From the NCBI GenBank assembly GCA_018398585.1, contig JAGTTD010000008.1, forward strand, positions 28,945,208-29,009,207: a stretch of DNA of 64,000 nt, given 5' to 3'. Made by a program: the position numbers and the translations under genes. Under the pieces are notes generated by a model. It did not search any database. It saw only the letters and a list, made by a program, of their open reading frames with translations, and was not told the DNA's origin. Shown here piece after piece: positions 1-11,353 of the stretch (the first letter of the stretch is position 1; each line of letters starts with the position of its first letter). Source of the DNA: Simmondsia chinensis (taxonomy: Eukaryota; Streptophyta; Magnoliopsida; Caryophyllales; Simmondsiaceae).

Positions 1-251
1 ATCTAACTTCTACATATTAACAAAATGTAATTTCTCAAAAAAATTTACCACTTACCAAACACTATTAACGATAGTTTGTGAGTAAAGCTAACAACCCTAT
101 TTAGTGCCTATCGTTATAAGCGCATTGTATACCACCCTTTAACGACGGCTTTTTAAGGTGGTCGCAACTAGGCACATTACACACAATTTCAACGACAAAA
201 TAAAATTTCGATCTATATTTTTGGTCGTTAAAGGCAAGTTTTCTTGTAGTT
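1..251. mobile_element. 3' end of a CACTA (En/Spm) transposon, truncated by the window edge
   Basis: The segment ends in TTTTCTTGTAGT, the complement of the usual plant CACTA terminus CACTACAAGAAAA, with the last G apparently mutated to T. Upstream are short GTCGTTAAAGG / ACGACGGCTTTTTAAGG motifs in both orientations, as expected of CACTA subterminal repeats. Copia integrase coding starts immediately afterwards, so this element inserted in an older copia integrase gene. The other end lies outside the window, so the 3-bp target duplication cannot be tested. Confidence 0.6.
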
Positions 252-704
252 GATGAATGCTATGTTAACTAGCTCGATCCTACCCTCGACCTTGTGGGAG
301 GAAGCCATTTTATTTGCTTGTCATGTACTAAATGGGGTTCCACATAAAATGTTAGATAGAACCCCTTACGAACTATGGAAGAGCCATGCACCTAACTTGA
401 AATACCTAAAAGTGTGGGGGTGTCTAGAAGAAGTAAAATTGGTCCTAAGACTATGGACGCTATTTTTCTTGGTTATGTCTTGAACAGTGCCGCATATAGA
501 TTCATGTTATTGAATGACTCGAGTCTTGGGCTTGGTAAAATAATAGAATCTCAAGATACTGAATTCTTCAAGAACAAGTTTCCCACAAAAGAATCTATGC
601 ATGCTTCACTACTTGATTCTGTTCTTGTTGCATCTGCATCATCATCTAGTCATGCAGCCCCTGAACTAAAGGTTCAGGAACTTAAAAGAAGTAAGAAAGC
701 TTGA
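252..704 (+). pseudogene. Copia integrase C-terminal region
   Basis: Two overlapping frames, joined by a frameshift near 420-430, encode the end of a copia integrase. The first has LPSTLWEEAILFACHVLNGV followed by TPYELW and VWGC, the conserved stretch after the catalytic Glu. The second has the IGPKTMDAIFLGY box and then a Ser-rich linker. The core D,D,E residues lie upstream and were lost at the CACTA insertion. An integrase joins element cDNA to the host chromosome; this copy cannot be active. Confidence 0.8.
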
Positions 705-1625
705 ACTGGTTCTAGTATTGGACCATACTTCATTACTGCCTTCTTGTCAAAACATCATGATTTTGATGAACATGTTGTGAATGCATTCATGCTAGAGGAA
801 GATCCCAAAACTTATAATGAGGCCATGAGAATCATATATGCTCTTTTTTGGAGATAGGCCGTAAGTAATGAACTAGACTATATAAAAAACAATAACACTT
901 GGGTGTTAATGGACCTTCCTAGAGGATATAAACCTATAGGGTGTAAGTGGGTGTTTAAAAAGAACCTAAGGACTGACGGGTCCATAGAGAAATTCAAGGC
1001 CAGGATGGTGGCCAAAGAATACACCAAAAAGCAAGGAATATACTTCTTTGATACTTACTCACCCGTAACTAAGATTGCCACTATAAGAGCCTCGATAGCT
1101 ATAGTGTCCGTATATAACCTTGTAGTACACCTAATGGATGTAAAACAGCAATTTTGAATGGTGACCTTGAGGAAGAAATTTATATGGAACAATCCGAGGG
1201 GTTTGAGGTTCCTGGTATGGAGCATAAAGTATGTAAACTTTTAAATTCTTTGCATGGACTTAAACAAGCTCCTAAATGATGGAATTAAAATTTTGATCAA
1301 ACCTTGGTCATGCGTGGTTTTATTGTAAACAGTGGTGATGCTTGGGTGTATTCAAATCATGTTGATCTGTGCAATTATCTGTTTGTATGTTGATGACATA
1401 CTTAGGTTTGGAATGAGTGTGAATGTTGTGAATGGTACTAAGTCTTTCTTGAGCACATGTTTTGATATGACAGACCTAGGTGAGGCCATCGTGATACTTG
1501 GGGTTAAAATAACTAGAACACCTGAGAGTTGACCTTGAGTAAATCCCATTACATGGAGAAAATATTGCAAAAGTTTGGCCACTTTGATGGCATGCCTGCT
1601 TAAACTCCATGTGACCCTAGTGTTC
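705..1625 (+). pseudogene. Copia reverse transcriptase relic
   Basis: Starting near 850, the RT N-terminus is readable (GCKWVFKKNLRTDGSIEKFK, then ARMVAKEYTKKQGI and FFDTYSPVTK at 903-1157). It continues after a frameshift as LNGDLEEEIYMEQ and SLHGLKQAPK. The catalytic YVDD box is intact at 1386-1397. Stops and frame changes near 1157, 1276 and 1532 inactivate it. The motif order is that of Pfam RVT_2 (copia). The enzyme would copy element RNA into cDNA inside virus-like particles. Confidence 0.82.
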
Positions 1626-2408
1626 ATTTGAAAAGAAACACATGAGATAGTGTATCACAAGTTGAATATGCTAAGCTAATTGGTAGCGTAATGTTCTTGA
1701 TGAATTACACTCATCCTAATATTACCTATGCCATTTGTAGAATTAGCTGTTACACCCATAATCGTAGTCATGAACACTTGAGTGTCTTGAGAAGGTTGTT
1801 AAGGTATCTTAAAGGTACCATGAATTGGAGTTTACACTATAAAAAATTCCATGTTGTGTTAAAGGGATACTGTGGTACTAATTGGGTGTTTGATTGTAGT
1901 GAAATTCATTTTACTAGTGGTTTTGTATTTGTGCTTGTGCTTGCTAATTGTGTTATTTCGTGGAAATCATCTAAACAAACCTATATCGCTAAGTCCACAA
2001 TGGAGCTGGAATTTATTGCTCTTGAGATGGAAGGTCTAGAAGCTGAACGGCTAAGGAGTGTCCTCGGAGACATTTCATTATGAGGGAAACCCGTGCCTTT
2101 AGTGTCATTGCACTGTGACTCACGAGCAGCGATTGGAGTTGCTCAAAGTTTATAATGGCTAGCAAAGGCATGTCCACCTCAAGCATGGTGTCTTGAGAAA
2201 TTTGATCACGAAAAATGTGATCTCACTCGAATTTGTGAGGAGTGAGAAAACTCTGGCAATTCCTCTTACAAAAGACCTTTTAAGGCAATTGATAAATGAA
2301 ATAGTAGAGGGAATGGGTCTAAAGCCCTATGTGTCTCCTAATCCTGGAGGTCGAGAGTTACTCTCGATGTTCAAATGGTCAAACAAAGTTAGACCAGGAA
2401 ATTTGTGA
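1626..2408 (+). pseudogene. Copia RNase H relic and C-terminus
   Basis: The 130-residue frame at 1691-2083 has THPNITYAICRIS, LRRLLRYLKGTMNW and CVISWKSSKQTYIAKSTMEL, the standard end of copia RT followed by RNase H; the usual ADxDW is degraded to GTNW. After a frameshift, 2193-2408 encodes ISLEFVRSEKTLAIPLTKDL and GMGLKP, the usual pol C-terminus. RNase H removes template RNA during reverse transcription. Several stops lie between the blocks. Confidence 0.78.
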
Positions 2409-2469
2409 TAGCCACTCGAACCCTTCCCATGTTTTTTGTATGAGTGGGTCTAGGATCTGCTGAATCTGC

Positions 2470-2771
2470 CATCATGGAGGTTGAGCTTAATGCTATTTAT
2501 GTCATCCATAGCCTTTTGTGGTGGTATGGGGCAGAATATCTAATGGACAAACCACTACTGCCATCATGTGAGGAAGAGCTTAGGCTTTTAATGATATCCA
2601 TAGCCTTTATGGTGGCGCTCCATCATGGAGGTTGAGCTTAATGCTATTTATGTCGTCCATAGCCTTTTGTGGTGGTATGGGGCAGCATATCTGATGGACA
2701 AACCACTACTGCCATCATGTGAGGAAGAGCTGAGGTTTTTAATGATATCCATAGCCTTTATGGTGGCGTGG
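2470..2771. repeat. Tandem duplication, two 151-bp units
   Basis: The unit starting CATCATGGAGGTTGAGCTTA occurs at 2470 and again at 2621, a period of 151 bp, with only a few substitutions. It lies between the end of copia C pol and its polypurine tract. The copies give similar open frames (2444-2635 and 2625-3056), which look like fortuitous reading of a duplicated untranslated region. Confidence 0.85.
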
Positions 2772-3154
2772 GGTAATGGACCCGATGGACTTAGATACAG
2801 GGTTATGAGGATTGAAGGTGCTCCTGTCAACAGTAAGGGCTTACTCTATAAATCAATTATGATACTTGGTTTTGAATTATTTTTGAGGGACCTCATACGT
2901 CTTCACCACAGAGTACATTTTAGCCTCAAGAACCACATGAAGGGGTTCGGTATGCTCTTTATAATGACTGCTCATAGTTCAAGACCTTGTCCACCAATGG
3001 GTGGTTGTGGGGCACGCTTAGTCACTAGGTGTTGTTTCAAGTTCAAAAAACTATAGCATCGTTAGGTGTGGGTCTCACTGCTCAATAATACTTTTTCTTT
3101 CCTTCCTTTCTAAAAATTGAACCATATCAGAGATTATTGGAATTTGGGGGGTAG
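2772..3154 (+). other. Copia C 3' untranslated region ending in a polypurine tract
   Basis: No gene is visible here. The stretch ends in TTGGGGGGTAG (about 3144-3154) directly before the LTR start TGTGCTTC, the expected layout of a plus-strand priming tract. Confidence 0.55.
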
Positions 3155-4115
3155 TGTGCTTCAATTTGGTTGTCTTGAGGAAACATCCCAATCCCACATA
3201 GAAATTATAGAGGAGAGAAGTTTAGTTTACATACCGCCTTGTTTTTATACTTGATAAAGTACTGTTGGCATAGAGTGGGTTTAGTGATTAACAAGCGCGC
3301 TCACTCCCAGCCCCACCAAGCCGACCGGAGCATCCCAGTATGGGGTGGGGTGGATTTTTCTGATCCAAACTTTTATTTTTACTACTATTATATTTGTTTA
3401 AGTTATAAATGAACTCGTGATGAGTTTTTGTTGTTGGGATGTTCTAGAGGCCTTTGGCTCGAACTTGAGGTGTCCTCCTTAATTAACCTCGTGGGTGCTA
3501 CCTTGTGGAGTTGTCCATAGTCTAGTCTTGAGGGTCGAAGCTACCAGCTCAAGCTCAAGTACTCGTTTTGACCTCGTCCTTTCCCGTTCTTTCTTTAACT
3601 AATTTTTTCCCATTACTGAATGAATTTTTAGGCTCTCCCATATCTTCCACTCACCTTATTTAAGGCAGATTCTTTACCATGATCTTTTTTTTTTTAACTT
3701 ACAAGGAATTTGCTCTATCAATACATTCTCCTTGGGTTTTGTTTAACACATTGAAAGATACAATTAACTTAGATATTACCTCTTCTTCTTCACATTATCT
3801 CTCTCTGAAAATATTCTTTCTTCATTAGTTAAGCAAGTTGGATAGTACTCTAACCCATCTCCCTAGAGCACATTGCAGAGGTGGGTGCCGTGTAAACCTA
3901 GGGGGTTGGAGTATCATTGATCCCATTGTATATCTGTCGGGCATAAATGACTTAGGCCAGTGGATTTTCCATGGTGCGGCAATTTCTGTAGTCAACTCCT
4001 TCGCTTGTTTTATTTTGTTAAAGGTTTTACATTCATCATTCTTGTAATCTTGAAATCACATTAATTGTAATAAAAAGTTATATTTTGACCGCTCATTCAC
4101 CCAATTACTCCAACA
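3155..4115 (+). repeat. Copia C LTR (961 bp)
   Basis: It begins TGTGCTTCAATTTGG after a purine tract and ends TTACTCCAACA. Early in it is CAATCCCACATAGAAATTAT, a motif common near the start of plant copia LTRs. A TATTTAAGG box near 3657 could be the promoter. Gag coding starts about 55 bp after the end. I cannot recognise a good tRNA primer site there. The terminal 41 bp recur at 5265-5305. Confidence 0.65.
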
Positions 4116-4170
4116 ATCTAAGTTGTATAGTATAATAAGTAATCATAATATGATTCACGTAGGCTTTCTC

Positions 4171-5263
4171 TTTCATGATATGTCTAAAATTGAGCCCTTA
4201 GATAGGAAGAACTACAACATGTAGGCTAATGAAATGGAATTTTTCCTATGCCAAATAAAGGTTCATTACACTATGTTCAATGATAAAGCCCCGCAGAGGT
4301 CCAATAGGCATTTTGAATGCTTCTCCATTACGTGCCTGTGCCTCATTATCAAATTTATGTTAATATGAAAACCGCTAAAGAGATATGGGAAGCGTTATTA
4401 AACAAGAATGGCTAAGATGGTAGCGCAGCTAAGAAATACGTTCGTAGTAAGTGGCTATCCTTTTCTAGGGTTGATGAAAAATCGATACTTGATCAAATCC
4501 ATGACATGAGACTTTGCACTGGTGTACTAAATGAGAGAATGAAATTAGGTGAAGCATTCCAAGCTAACTATTTAATTGAAAAATTGCTTCCCTTTGGGAT
4601 AGTTAAAAGGTCTCATTGAAACATAAGAAAGAGGACATGACTTTACATGAACTAATCTGCCATAAGAAATTGGGAGATCAAAATAGCAAAAAGCTAAGGG
4701 GAAGTCCTCCGAGCACTCCTCCTTAGCGGCTAATTTTGTGGGATCGCGAAAGAAAGGCAAGTTTAAGAAGCCTTAAAATAGGAGCAAGTTTAATGCCCCA
4801 GAGGAAGGCTCTAGCAGCAAGCAAGGCTAATCTCGAGGAAAGAGGCCAATGAACAATGCTGAATATGGCCAAAAGAGCAGCAAAGGAAAGTGTTGGACCT
4901 ATGGTAAGATTGGCCATACCTTAAGGAACAGCAAGAAGGGTTTTGAATCTATAAAGCACATAGAACAAAGGCCCCAGGCTAATCTCATCGAGGACGGAGT
5001 CGTGTTTGTTGCCATGATCTCCAAGGTGAATATGGTTGGTAACATAGTCGAGTGGGTTGTAGATGTTGGTGCCACAAGGCACATCTGCACTAATAAGGAC
5101 ATGTTCCATGAATATGAGAAAGCCACTGATGGGAGAAGGTGTACATGTAAAATTTCAGTTCTGTCCCCGTCCTAGGAAAGGAAAAGGTCCTCAACTTTAG
5201 AAAAACTTTATGTTTGCTAAACTTGCTGCATGTTCCGTATGTGAATTGGAATCTAATCTTGAG
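4171..5263 (+). pseudogene. Copia gag-protease relic
   Basis: Reading from the ATG at 4181: IEPLDRKNY and EMEFFLCQIK match copia gag (UBN2-type) N-termini, followed by AKEIWEALLN and QIHDMRLCTGVLNERM. A degraded CCHC zinc knuckle (CWTYGKIGHTLRNSKK) lies at 4849-4950. The aspartic protease motif WVVDVGATRHICTN is at about 5052-5093, with the active-site D kept and S changed to V. Pre-integrase text LLHVPYVNWNLILS follows in another frame. Multiple stops and frameshifts make it non-functional. Confidence 0.8.
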
Positions 5264-5264
5264 T

Positions 5265-5305
5265 GCATTATGTTTTGATCGCTTATTCATCCTATTACTC
5301 CAACA
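5265..5305 (+). repeat. Copia C LTR end, 41-bp stub
   Basis: TTTTGATCGCTTATTCATCC followed by TATTACTCCAACA matches the last bases of the LTR at 3155-4115. It is joined directly to pre-integrase coding, so nearly all of the downstream element and LTR have been deleted. Confidence 0.65.
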
Positions 5306-5684
5306 ACATCTCCTCCCTCGTTGATCAACTAATGGAGATCTGAAATTTCACAAACACTTAAGCGCAAGTGGTTGGAGTGCCGGGAATAAAGCAAGAGTGA
5401 AATCAACACCGATAAAACGAGTTCATCAATCCATGAGTTTTCTTTCCATTTTCTCTTTTGAATTTGTAATTTGTTAAACTCACATGGAGGTGTAAACTCA
5501 TAGTTTAGAGGTTTATTCACGATAGTTACATTTGTTATACTACTTTGCACCCCTGTGGGTGGTTTTATATTTTTGGATTGGTTTTATTATTATATGCTTG
5601 TAGACATGCATTGATTTTTGCTTGTAGTCTAGACTATAGTATAACAGGTTTTCAGAAGTGGTTAAAGTTGAGATTATACCTAAC
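5306..5684. other. Unassigned spacer
   Basis: I see no coding region or recognisable element ends. Homology to the LTR B family starts only near 5685 (ACTTAAATATTACGTGCG, compare 58431). This stretch may be the diverged or replaced 5' part of LTR B. Confidence 0.4.
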
Positions 5685-5858
5685 TTAAATATTACGTGCG
5701 TTAGGTAACAACATGAAGTTTAGTAGGAACATGTGTTTTATGTGGGATCTATAGTCTCTTACGAGATAAAAATTTTCCTTTAGTTGATTCACAAGCATAC
5801 GAAAAGATTCGAGAATCTTTGGTCCAAGTATTCCATATGTTTGACATATAGAATTAGT
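5685..5858 (+). repeat. LTR B, left fragment (split by gypsy 1)
   Basis: This matches 58431-58605 of the copia B 3' LTR, including the TCTCTTACGAGATAAA and TTTGACAT blocks, and stops at GAATTAGT where gypsy 1 begins. The LTR resumes at 45899 with TTAGTACGGAAATTG. TTAGT at 5854-5858 is repeated at 45899-45903, the gypsy target duplication. Its original 5' end is not recognisable. Confidence 0.8.
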
Positions 5859-6224
5859 TGATGCCGATCAACAATGAAAACCAACTCATGATCATAATCA
5901 ACCTTAAGAAGCTCACAAATCACAATCGACACTATCAAGAACATAAAACTCGTATAATGTTACAGATGTATAAGCAACTTGTATCAAGTAATTACAATTG
6001 TATGTGTGATAGTATAAGTATTAGCTACTGTACTTGATAATGAGAATTGAAGGGAAGAGAGAGAGAGAAAACATCACAAATCTCAACATACCCTTACAAT
6101 CTCACTCTAACTTATTTGTACTAAGTTCTAAAGGCTCATAAGGATCATGTGGTAGGCGGTTGACCACGTGGCGATGACATGTGCCCGAGTGCTGACGTGG
6201 CCGAAGAGAGATAATATTTAAGAA
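5859..6224 (-). repeat. Gypsy 1 3' LTR (366 bp)
   Basis: It aligns along its length with 45533-45898: TGATGCC start, ATCACAATCGACAC, GCAACTTGTATCA and AATCTCACTCT blocks. On the minus strand a G-rich tract (ACCAGGGGGTA, 6225-6236) precedes it. Its outer minus-strand start has mutated from TGTTGC to TTCTTA. Confidence 0.85.
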
Positions 6225-7690
6225 TACCCCCTGGTGGAGATGACCCTTGTCTTCGAGGGTCAAATGAAGGAAAGCAAAGTTGGAGATCATAGAGGAACTC
6301 CCAAGTAGCATTATCAACTGACTAACCGATCTAATGTACAACAACCTGTGCAGTAGCGATGCAGCACCCATTTGAGAATGAGCCGATCAAGTATAGCAAA
6401 GGCAAACGAGGCTGCGGGGGCCGGAGGCCAAACCGCAGGTAAGGAATTCGATGTGGCAGGCATGCACGGGCACGGTTTGGGCAACAAGATGTGAACCGGT
6501 TAATGAATAGAAGTGGCAAGATTCAATTTGTAGGCGATGGGACCAATGCGGTCCAAAATGTGGAATGGACCAAAGTAATGGGGAGCAAGCTTGTGATTCG
6601 AGCACTGTAAGATACTAGTCTTGTAGTAGGCTTGATGCTTGAGCCAAACATATTCGCTATTCTGAAACTCTCACTCCGAGCGGTGGCGATTAGCGAGCTG
6701 CTTCATAATGTTCTGGGCCCGAAGAAGGTGATGCGTGAGATGACTAATAGTAGCTTCGCTGTCATCAAGCTATGATCAAAAGTGTCAGCAGTGGATTTTC
6801 CTTGCAAATAGGGTAGACAGATAAGGCGGCACTGGCCATATAATATTTCATGAGAGGGGACTGGGCGGCTGACTGAAAAGTCGTATTATACTACCACTCA
6901 GTGAGAGGAAGCCAACTACTCCACTCACGAGGGCAGTCACCAGCCACACATTAAAGAAATGTCTCCAAGCAACAATCTAGAACCTCCTTTTGGCCATCGG
7001 ACTGACGGTGGTAGGAGGAAGAGAGGTTGAGTTGTGTGTCCAATCTAAAGACAAGCTCCTGCCACAAGATACTCATAAAAATCGGGTCATTGTCACTGAT
7101 GAAAGAATCGGGTAGCCCATGGAGATGATAGATGTGATCAAGAAAGACCTGAGCGACACTGGCGGATGTGTGGGGGGTGATGAAGTGCCAGAACTTGAGC
7201 ATACTTTCTTAAACAACCCACAACGACAAAAATATCGGTATGTCAGGCTGAAGGGGACAAGCCCTCAATGAAATCGATGGAAATGCTATTCCAAATTCTT
7301 GAGGGAATTAGGAGAGGCTAATAGCCTTGGAGAAGTGACGGTCTCATATTATTCAGTTGGCAGACGAAACACTAAGGAATATACTCACGAACATTGGAGT
7401 GAAGAAACATCTAATAAAAAAGAGTATGAATGCAACGATAAGTACCATCAATGCCAGAATGACCCCCTTGCGGAGAGTCGTGCAACCAAGTGAGGACAAT
7501 GTGGCATAGCATCGAGTCTGAGCTGATCAGTAAGTGTCCAACCCGCCGTAACTGATCATGGTGCCATGAAAACTATGGATAGGAGGGGGGCTCACACCCT
7601 TTTTCGGCAATGATAATGGTGAGAACAAAATTAGATTCCCATGAACGTTTGATGTGGTCATAAAGATCCAACAAAAAAGTAGGTATAACC
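6225..7690 (-). pseudogene. Gypsy 1 integrase relic
   Basis: The frame at 6951-7202 has the integrase core: FLDHIYHLHGLPDSFISDND (second catalytic Asp in SDND) and SSSYHRQSDGQKEV (catalytic Glu in QKE), as in Pfam rve. Downstream (6102-6605) only short broken frames of the C-terminal region remain; upstream (7203-7690) the zinc-binding region is badly degraded. Stops throughout make it inactive. Confidence 0.78.
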
Positions 7691-8950
7691 TAACATAATA
7701 TCTCGGAACCTGGTATACGTGAGAGAGCGTCCACGGCGCAGTTCTCCGTCCCTCTGCTGTAGATGATATCATAGTCGCAGCCGATGAGACATGAGAGCCA
7801 AAAATGTTGAAAATCAGTAGACAATTTTTGCTCAAATAAGTACTTGAGGCTTTGTTGATCCGTGCGAATGAGGAAATGATGGCCCTTGAGATATCGTTTC
7901 CATTTATCAATGGCAAATACCACTACTAAGAGATCATGCTCGTAAATGGATGTAGATTGATCCTGAGGAAATGAGGTTCGGCTAATATAAGTCAAGGACC
8001 ATCTATTTTGCACAAGAATGGTCCCAATGCTGTGAGAGGTCGAGCAAGTTCACCATATCGAGCAATAAAACGGCGGCAATAATTAGATAGCCCAAAAAAT
8101 AGCATAACTGCTTGAGATTTTCAGGACGAGGCCAATTTGCCACTGCTTGGATCTTGCTTGGGTCGGTTGCCATGCCATCACTTTGCACGAAATGACCCAA
8201 ACAGTCAATACTGTGGGCCCTTGATGAACATTTTGAGTTGTTCGCAGTGAATTGGTTGTTGCGGAAGACTGATAAAATGCAAGGGGTATGCTCAAGGTGA
8301 ATGGACCATGAAATGCTCTAAACAAGGATATCATCGAAAAAATAAAGATGAATCTTTGGAGAAAGTTCCAAAAAATATTGTTCATGATGCTTTAGAAGGT
8401 GACCTTAAACTCGTAGTGACCATAATGAGTACAGAATGCCGTCTTATGAACATCTTCCAATGACATCCGAATTTTCCAATGCCCGGACTTGAGATCAATT
8501 TTTGAGAAATATGTAGCACCCTGAAGGGGAAAGGCTGCATACATCCCCTCTGTCCCCCCCCCCAAACCCTGCTTATGCGAGAGCCCTTGAGGCACTAGGA
8601 TTGGTTTTGTTGTTGTATGTAGTGCCACCTAATTCGTCCAAGAGCTCCTCGACAATAGGGATCGCGAACTTGTCTTTCACAATCATCTTGTTGAGGGCGT
8701 GATAACCAACACAAATGCACCAAGAACCATCCTTCTTCTTAACTAACAGAAGCGGAGAGGCAAAAGGAGAAGAATTTTTCGGAATTATCTCGGTTGGACG
8801 CATCACAACAATCAATTTCTCAATGACATCCTTCTGAAAATGAGGATACCGATAAGGTCTCAATTTAACTGGGTTGCTTCCCTCTTTCAAGAGAGGTGAC
8901 TGAACCTGGGGCACATTAGAGAAAAACATTAGAAAACTTGGTGCGGACAT
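7690..8950 (-). pseudogene. Gypsy 1 reverse transcriptase and RNase H relic
   Basis: On the minus strand, 8950-8573 gives LRPYRYPHFQKDVIEKLI and SSPFASPLLLVKKKDGSW, then ALNKMIVKDKFAIPIVEELL; 8628-8392 gives [16 protein letters not shown] and [13 protein letters not shown]. The YxDD region (8391-8200) is frame-disrupted. GMATDPSKIQAVANWPRP (8200-8003) and the RNase H stretch YEHDLLVVVFAIDKWKRYL, then HFLIRTDQQSLKYL and AVDALSR (8013-7690) follow. Order and motifs are typical gypsy. Confidence 0.85.
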
Positions 8951-9480
8951 CAGTTAACTCAGGGGACTCAGCTATAGTACAATAAGTCGGGTCAATCAAA
9001 TTATTAAATACCGACGAGGACTTCGGCTTACTCACATGAAGGGCCAATAATGAAGCGAACCGATATAAAGTCGGGGATATGGCATTTGTCCCAAGCTGAC
9101 CCCATTGTGACAAATACCATGCAAAGAAAAGTGATGAGCATGATGGTCAAATTCCATAAGAGAGTGTTGAAAGTCCCACTGAACCTTGCCTAAAGTGCTG
9201 AGCCACTGAATGCTTAACACGGTGTCACAACCCGAGAGGGGAGTAAGGAGCAAATCATACTAAAACTCAATACTATCGAGTTGCCAATAAAAACCATGAC
9301 ATAACCCCTACCACTGCAAATTATTACCATTGGCCATGGTGACACACGAACAGTGAGAACTAGCAACGAGCAACCCAATGAAGGGCCCAGCGTAACATTT
9401 AGGAAATTAAGAGTACTGCCACTATCGACAAAATATTAATGATGCGTTTGCTACACAAGCCGTGAACCTGCATAGTATGA
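8951..9480 (-). pseudogene. Gypsy 1 aspartic protease relic
   Basis: Minus-strand FVDSGSTLNFLNV near 9430-9392 is the retropepsin active site (DSGS), followed by VLSIQWLSTLGKVQWDF (9253-9032 frame), the conserved GxxWL region between protease and RT. Frames are interrupted, so polyprotein processing is lost. Confidence 0.75.
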
Positions 9481-9589
9481 TATAGGGTAAGGCCCTCTAA
9501 AGCATGTATTGAAATATGGGGCAGATCGAGATCCAAGTTGGGCGGGGGGGCACATGAATCCTCAAAATTCTTATCAACCTTAGAAAGAA

Positions 9590-9715
9590 ATAACTGTACT
9601 CGTTTGTGTATACGGCAAATATGACCCGAGGCAAAGGTATCTTGGCAATAGAAACATAAGTTCTTCTCTCGATGATCCTCGATGTCAGCGGCTGATAAGT
9701 GACGAGGGCTATGGA
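9590..9715 (-). pseudogene. Gypsy 1 gag zinc knuckle
   Basis: The minus strand reads EDHREKNLCFYCQDTFASGH followed by ICRIHKRVQ, a CCHC knuckle of the RREKGLCxxCxxxxxxGHxC type of plant gypsy gag. It is cut at 9715 by copia A; the preceding gag lies at 17949-18537. Confidence 0.78.
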
Positions 9716-11211
9716 TGTTAGGAATAGCGTCCCGAAATCCAGATTTATTTTGGATATATTATTTGAATAATAAATAAAGTTTAAGTCCCAGTCATTTCAT
9801 AGTTAAAATTGTGTAAGCGAGCATTTATACTGCATTTGATTTTCTTTTGGGAGACATCCATGAGATGGGTATAGTCCTAAGACTACAATTTACATGTTTG
9901 TTCAAAGTGGTATATGAGACTAAGCCACAGATAGACTTGCAACAAATAGTATGGATTGTTGTTTGGAAGGCTCATAGCCGAAGATGGGCGATTCACGTTG
10001 TACTATTTGGATTGGTGTGTTTAATAAGATTGACACACTTAGTTGGACCATGTGGGTTACTTTCTTTTAGACTAATATCAGGGATGGGTGATTGGAGCGT
10101 TAGTTACTTTGGTGTACTATAAGTAAGGTCTAAATGCATGACTGAATTCCCATATACACTGGGTAGCAGCATGAAGTATGACAAGGATCAGGTATACAAT
10201 AGAAAATCTACAGTCTCTTATGACATACAGATGTCTCCTTAGTTGATTCGCAAATACTTGAATAGCTCGGAAACTTTGGCCAAAGTATTCCAAGTGTTTG
10301 ACATTTATAATTAATACTATGAATATGTTCAAGTATAAATGAATTATTCGCGTGGACTGTGCAAGGAAACGCAGTGTTTCGACTTTGCTTTTGATTGAAA
10401 CAATGCGTTTTGTTAGTTGTGCATGAATCCCACATCGAATTTCCAGCTTATTTTCGCTTCGGTATTCTAATATAAATAGAGGAACCTATTCCTAAGGTTT
10501 AGCGTTCAATTGAAATAAATAATTTTGGTTTTTGAAAATTGTTTCAGAGACCTAATTGGAGAGAAAAATTTCCATTGAAATTTTTCCTTCCTTGGTTTAA
10601 TTTTTTCAAAGCCTGCCCTCCGGGCAGTTTGAAGTCATTGAGACGAAGATTGTGGGATCTCGATTTTTCTTGGTATTTTTTATTATTGGAGCAATTCCAG
10701 GTATGTTTTTCTTCCTTCTTCTTTTGGTTTCGCTCTATTTATTTATAATATTTTTTATTATGCCTGTCCGAGTTTACATATTGTTATGGATGTATCAGAG
10801 TAGAAGGCCTATTGATCTAAATTAAGAATTTAGATCTGTAGATTTAAATCATGAATTTAAATCTGTTGATTTAAAATTAGTAATATTAAATCAACCATAG
10901 GTTTAGAATTATGAATTCTAAACCCGTTCTGCTGCGTAAACTTTATAAAATTAAGAAAAATTTTTGAAATTCATCCCAACAACCGGTATTGGGGCAAAGG
11001 GTTTATACAAATAAATCTATTCTCGGAAACTCTCGCACGTGAGGTGTCACGAAGCATGAATCTCTGACCGGAGACTGAGATAGAGTGAAGAGTCTCCTAC
11101 TTTAAGTGCTCTAATAAGTGCCTATTATTGTGACCATTGTTGAGAATTGTGAACCCAATAGTTGGCATCAAAGTTTATTTTTCCAACACAAATATATATC
11201 TTTTCCTACTA
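9716..11211 (+). repeat. Copia A 5' LTR (1496 bp)
   Basis: It begins TGTTAGGAATAGCGTCCCGA and ends TTTTCCTACTA. Compared with the 3' LTR it lacks about 640 bp, between GAATTATT (about 10350) and the CGTGTGAACTATGCAC-like block. A second shared segment (10430-11211) then runs parallel to 17150-17943. Confidence 0.88.
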
Positions 11212-11334
11212 ATTGGTATCGGAGCTAGCCTATGATTACATTCATAATATACATGACTAAGTATAATATGATCGAAATAAATAGATTTTGCAAATTAATA
11301 AAATAGAGATTTTATTAAGAAGGAAATACTATTT
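11212..11334 (+). other. Copia A primer-binding site and start of leader
   Basis: TTGGTATCGGAGC at 11213-11225 differs by one base from the initiator-Met tRNA complement TTGGTATCAGAGC used by most plant copia elements. It sits one base after the LTR end. Confidence 0.85.
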
Positions 11335-11353
11335 AAAGTAATGATTTAAATTG

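Larger units (their letters stand above)
252..5305 (+). mobile_element. Copia C: degenerate Ty1/copia relic in the order int-RT-RH, LTR, gag-pro, LTR stub
   Basis: Integrase, reverse transcriptase and RNase H relics (252-2408) are followed by an LTR (3155-4115), then by gag and protease relics (4171-5263) and a second, 41-bp copy of the LTR end (5265-5305). The central LTR serves as the 3' LTR of the pol half and the 5' LTR of the gag half. This arrangement fits two tandem elements sharing one LTR, each partly deleted. No matching target duplication was seen. Confidence 0.7.

Noticed and set aside
4723..5290. Minus-strand frames opposite copia C gag-protease
   Set aside because: They are antisense shadows of the zinc knuckle and protease relic and match no family.
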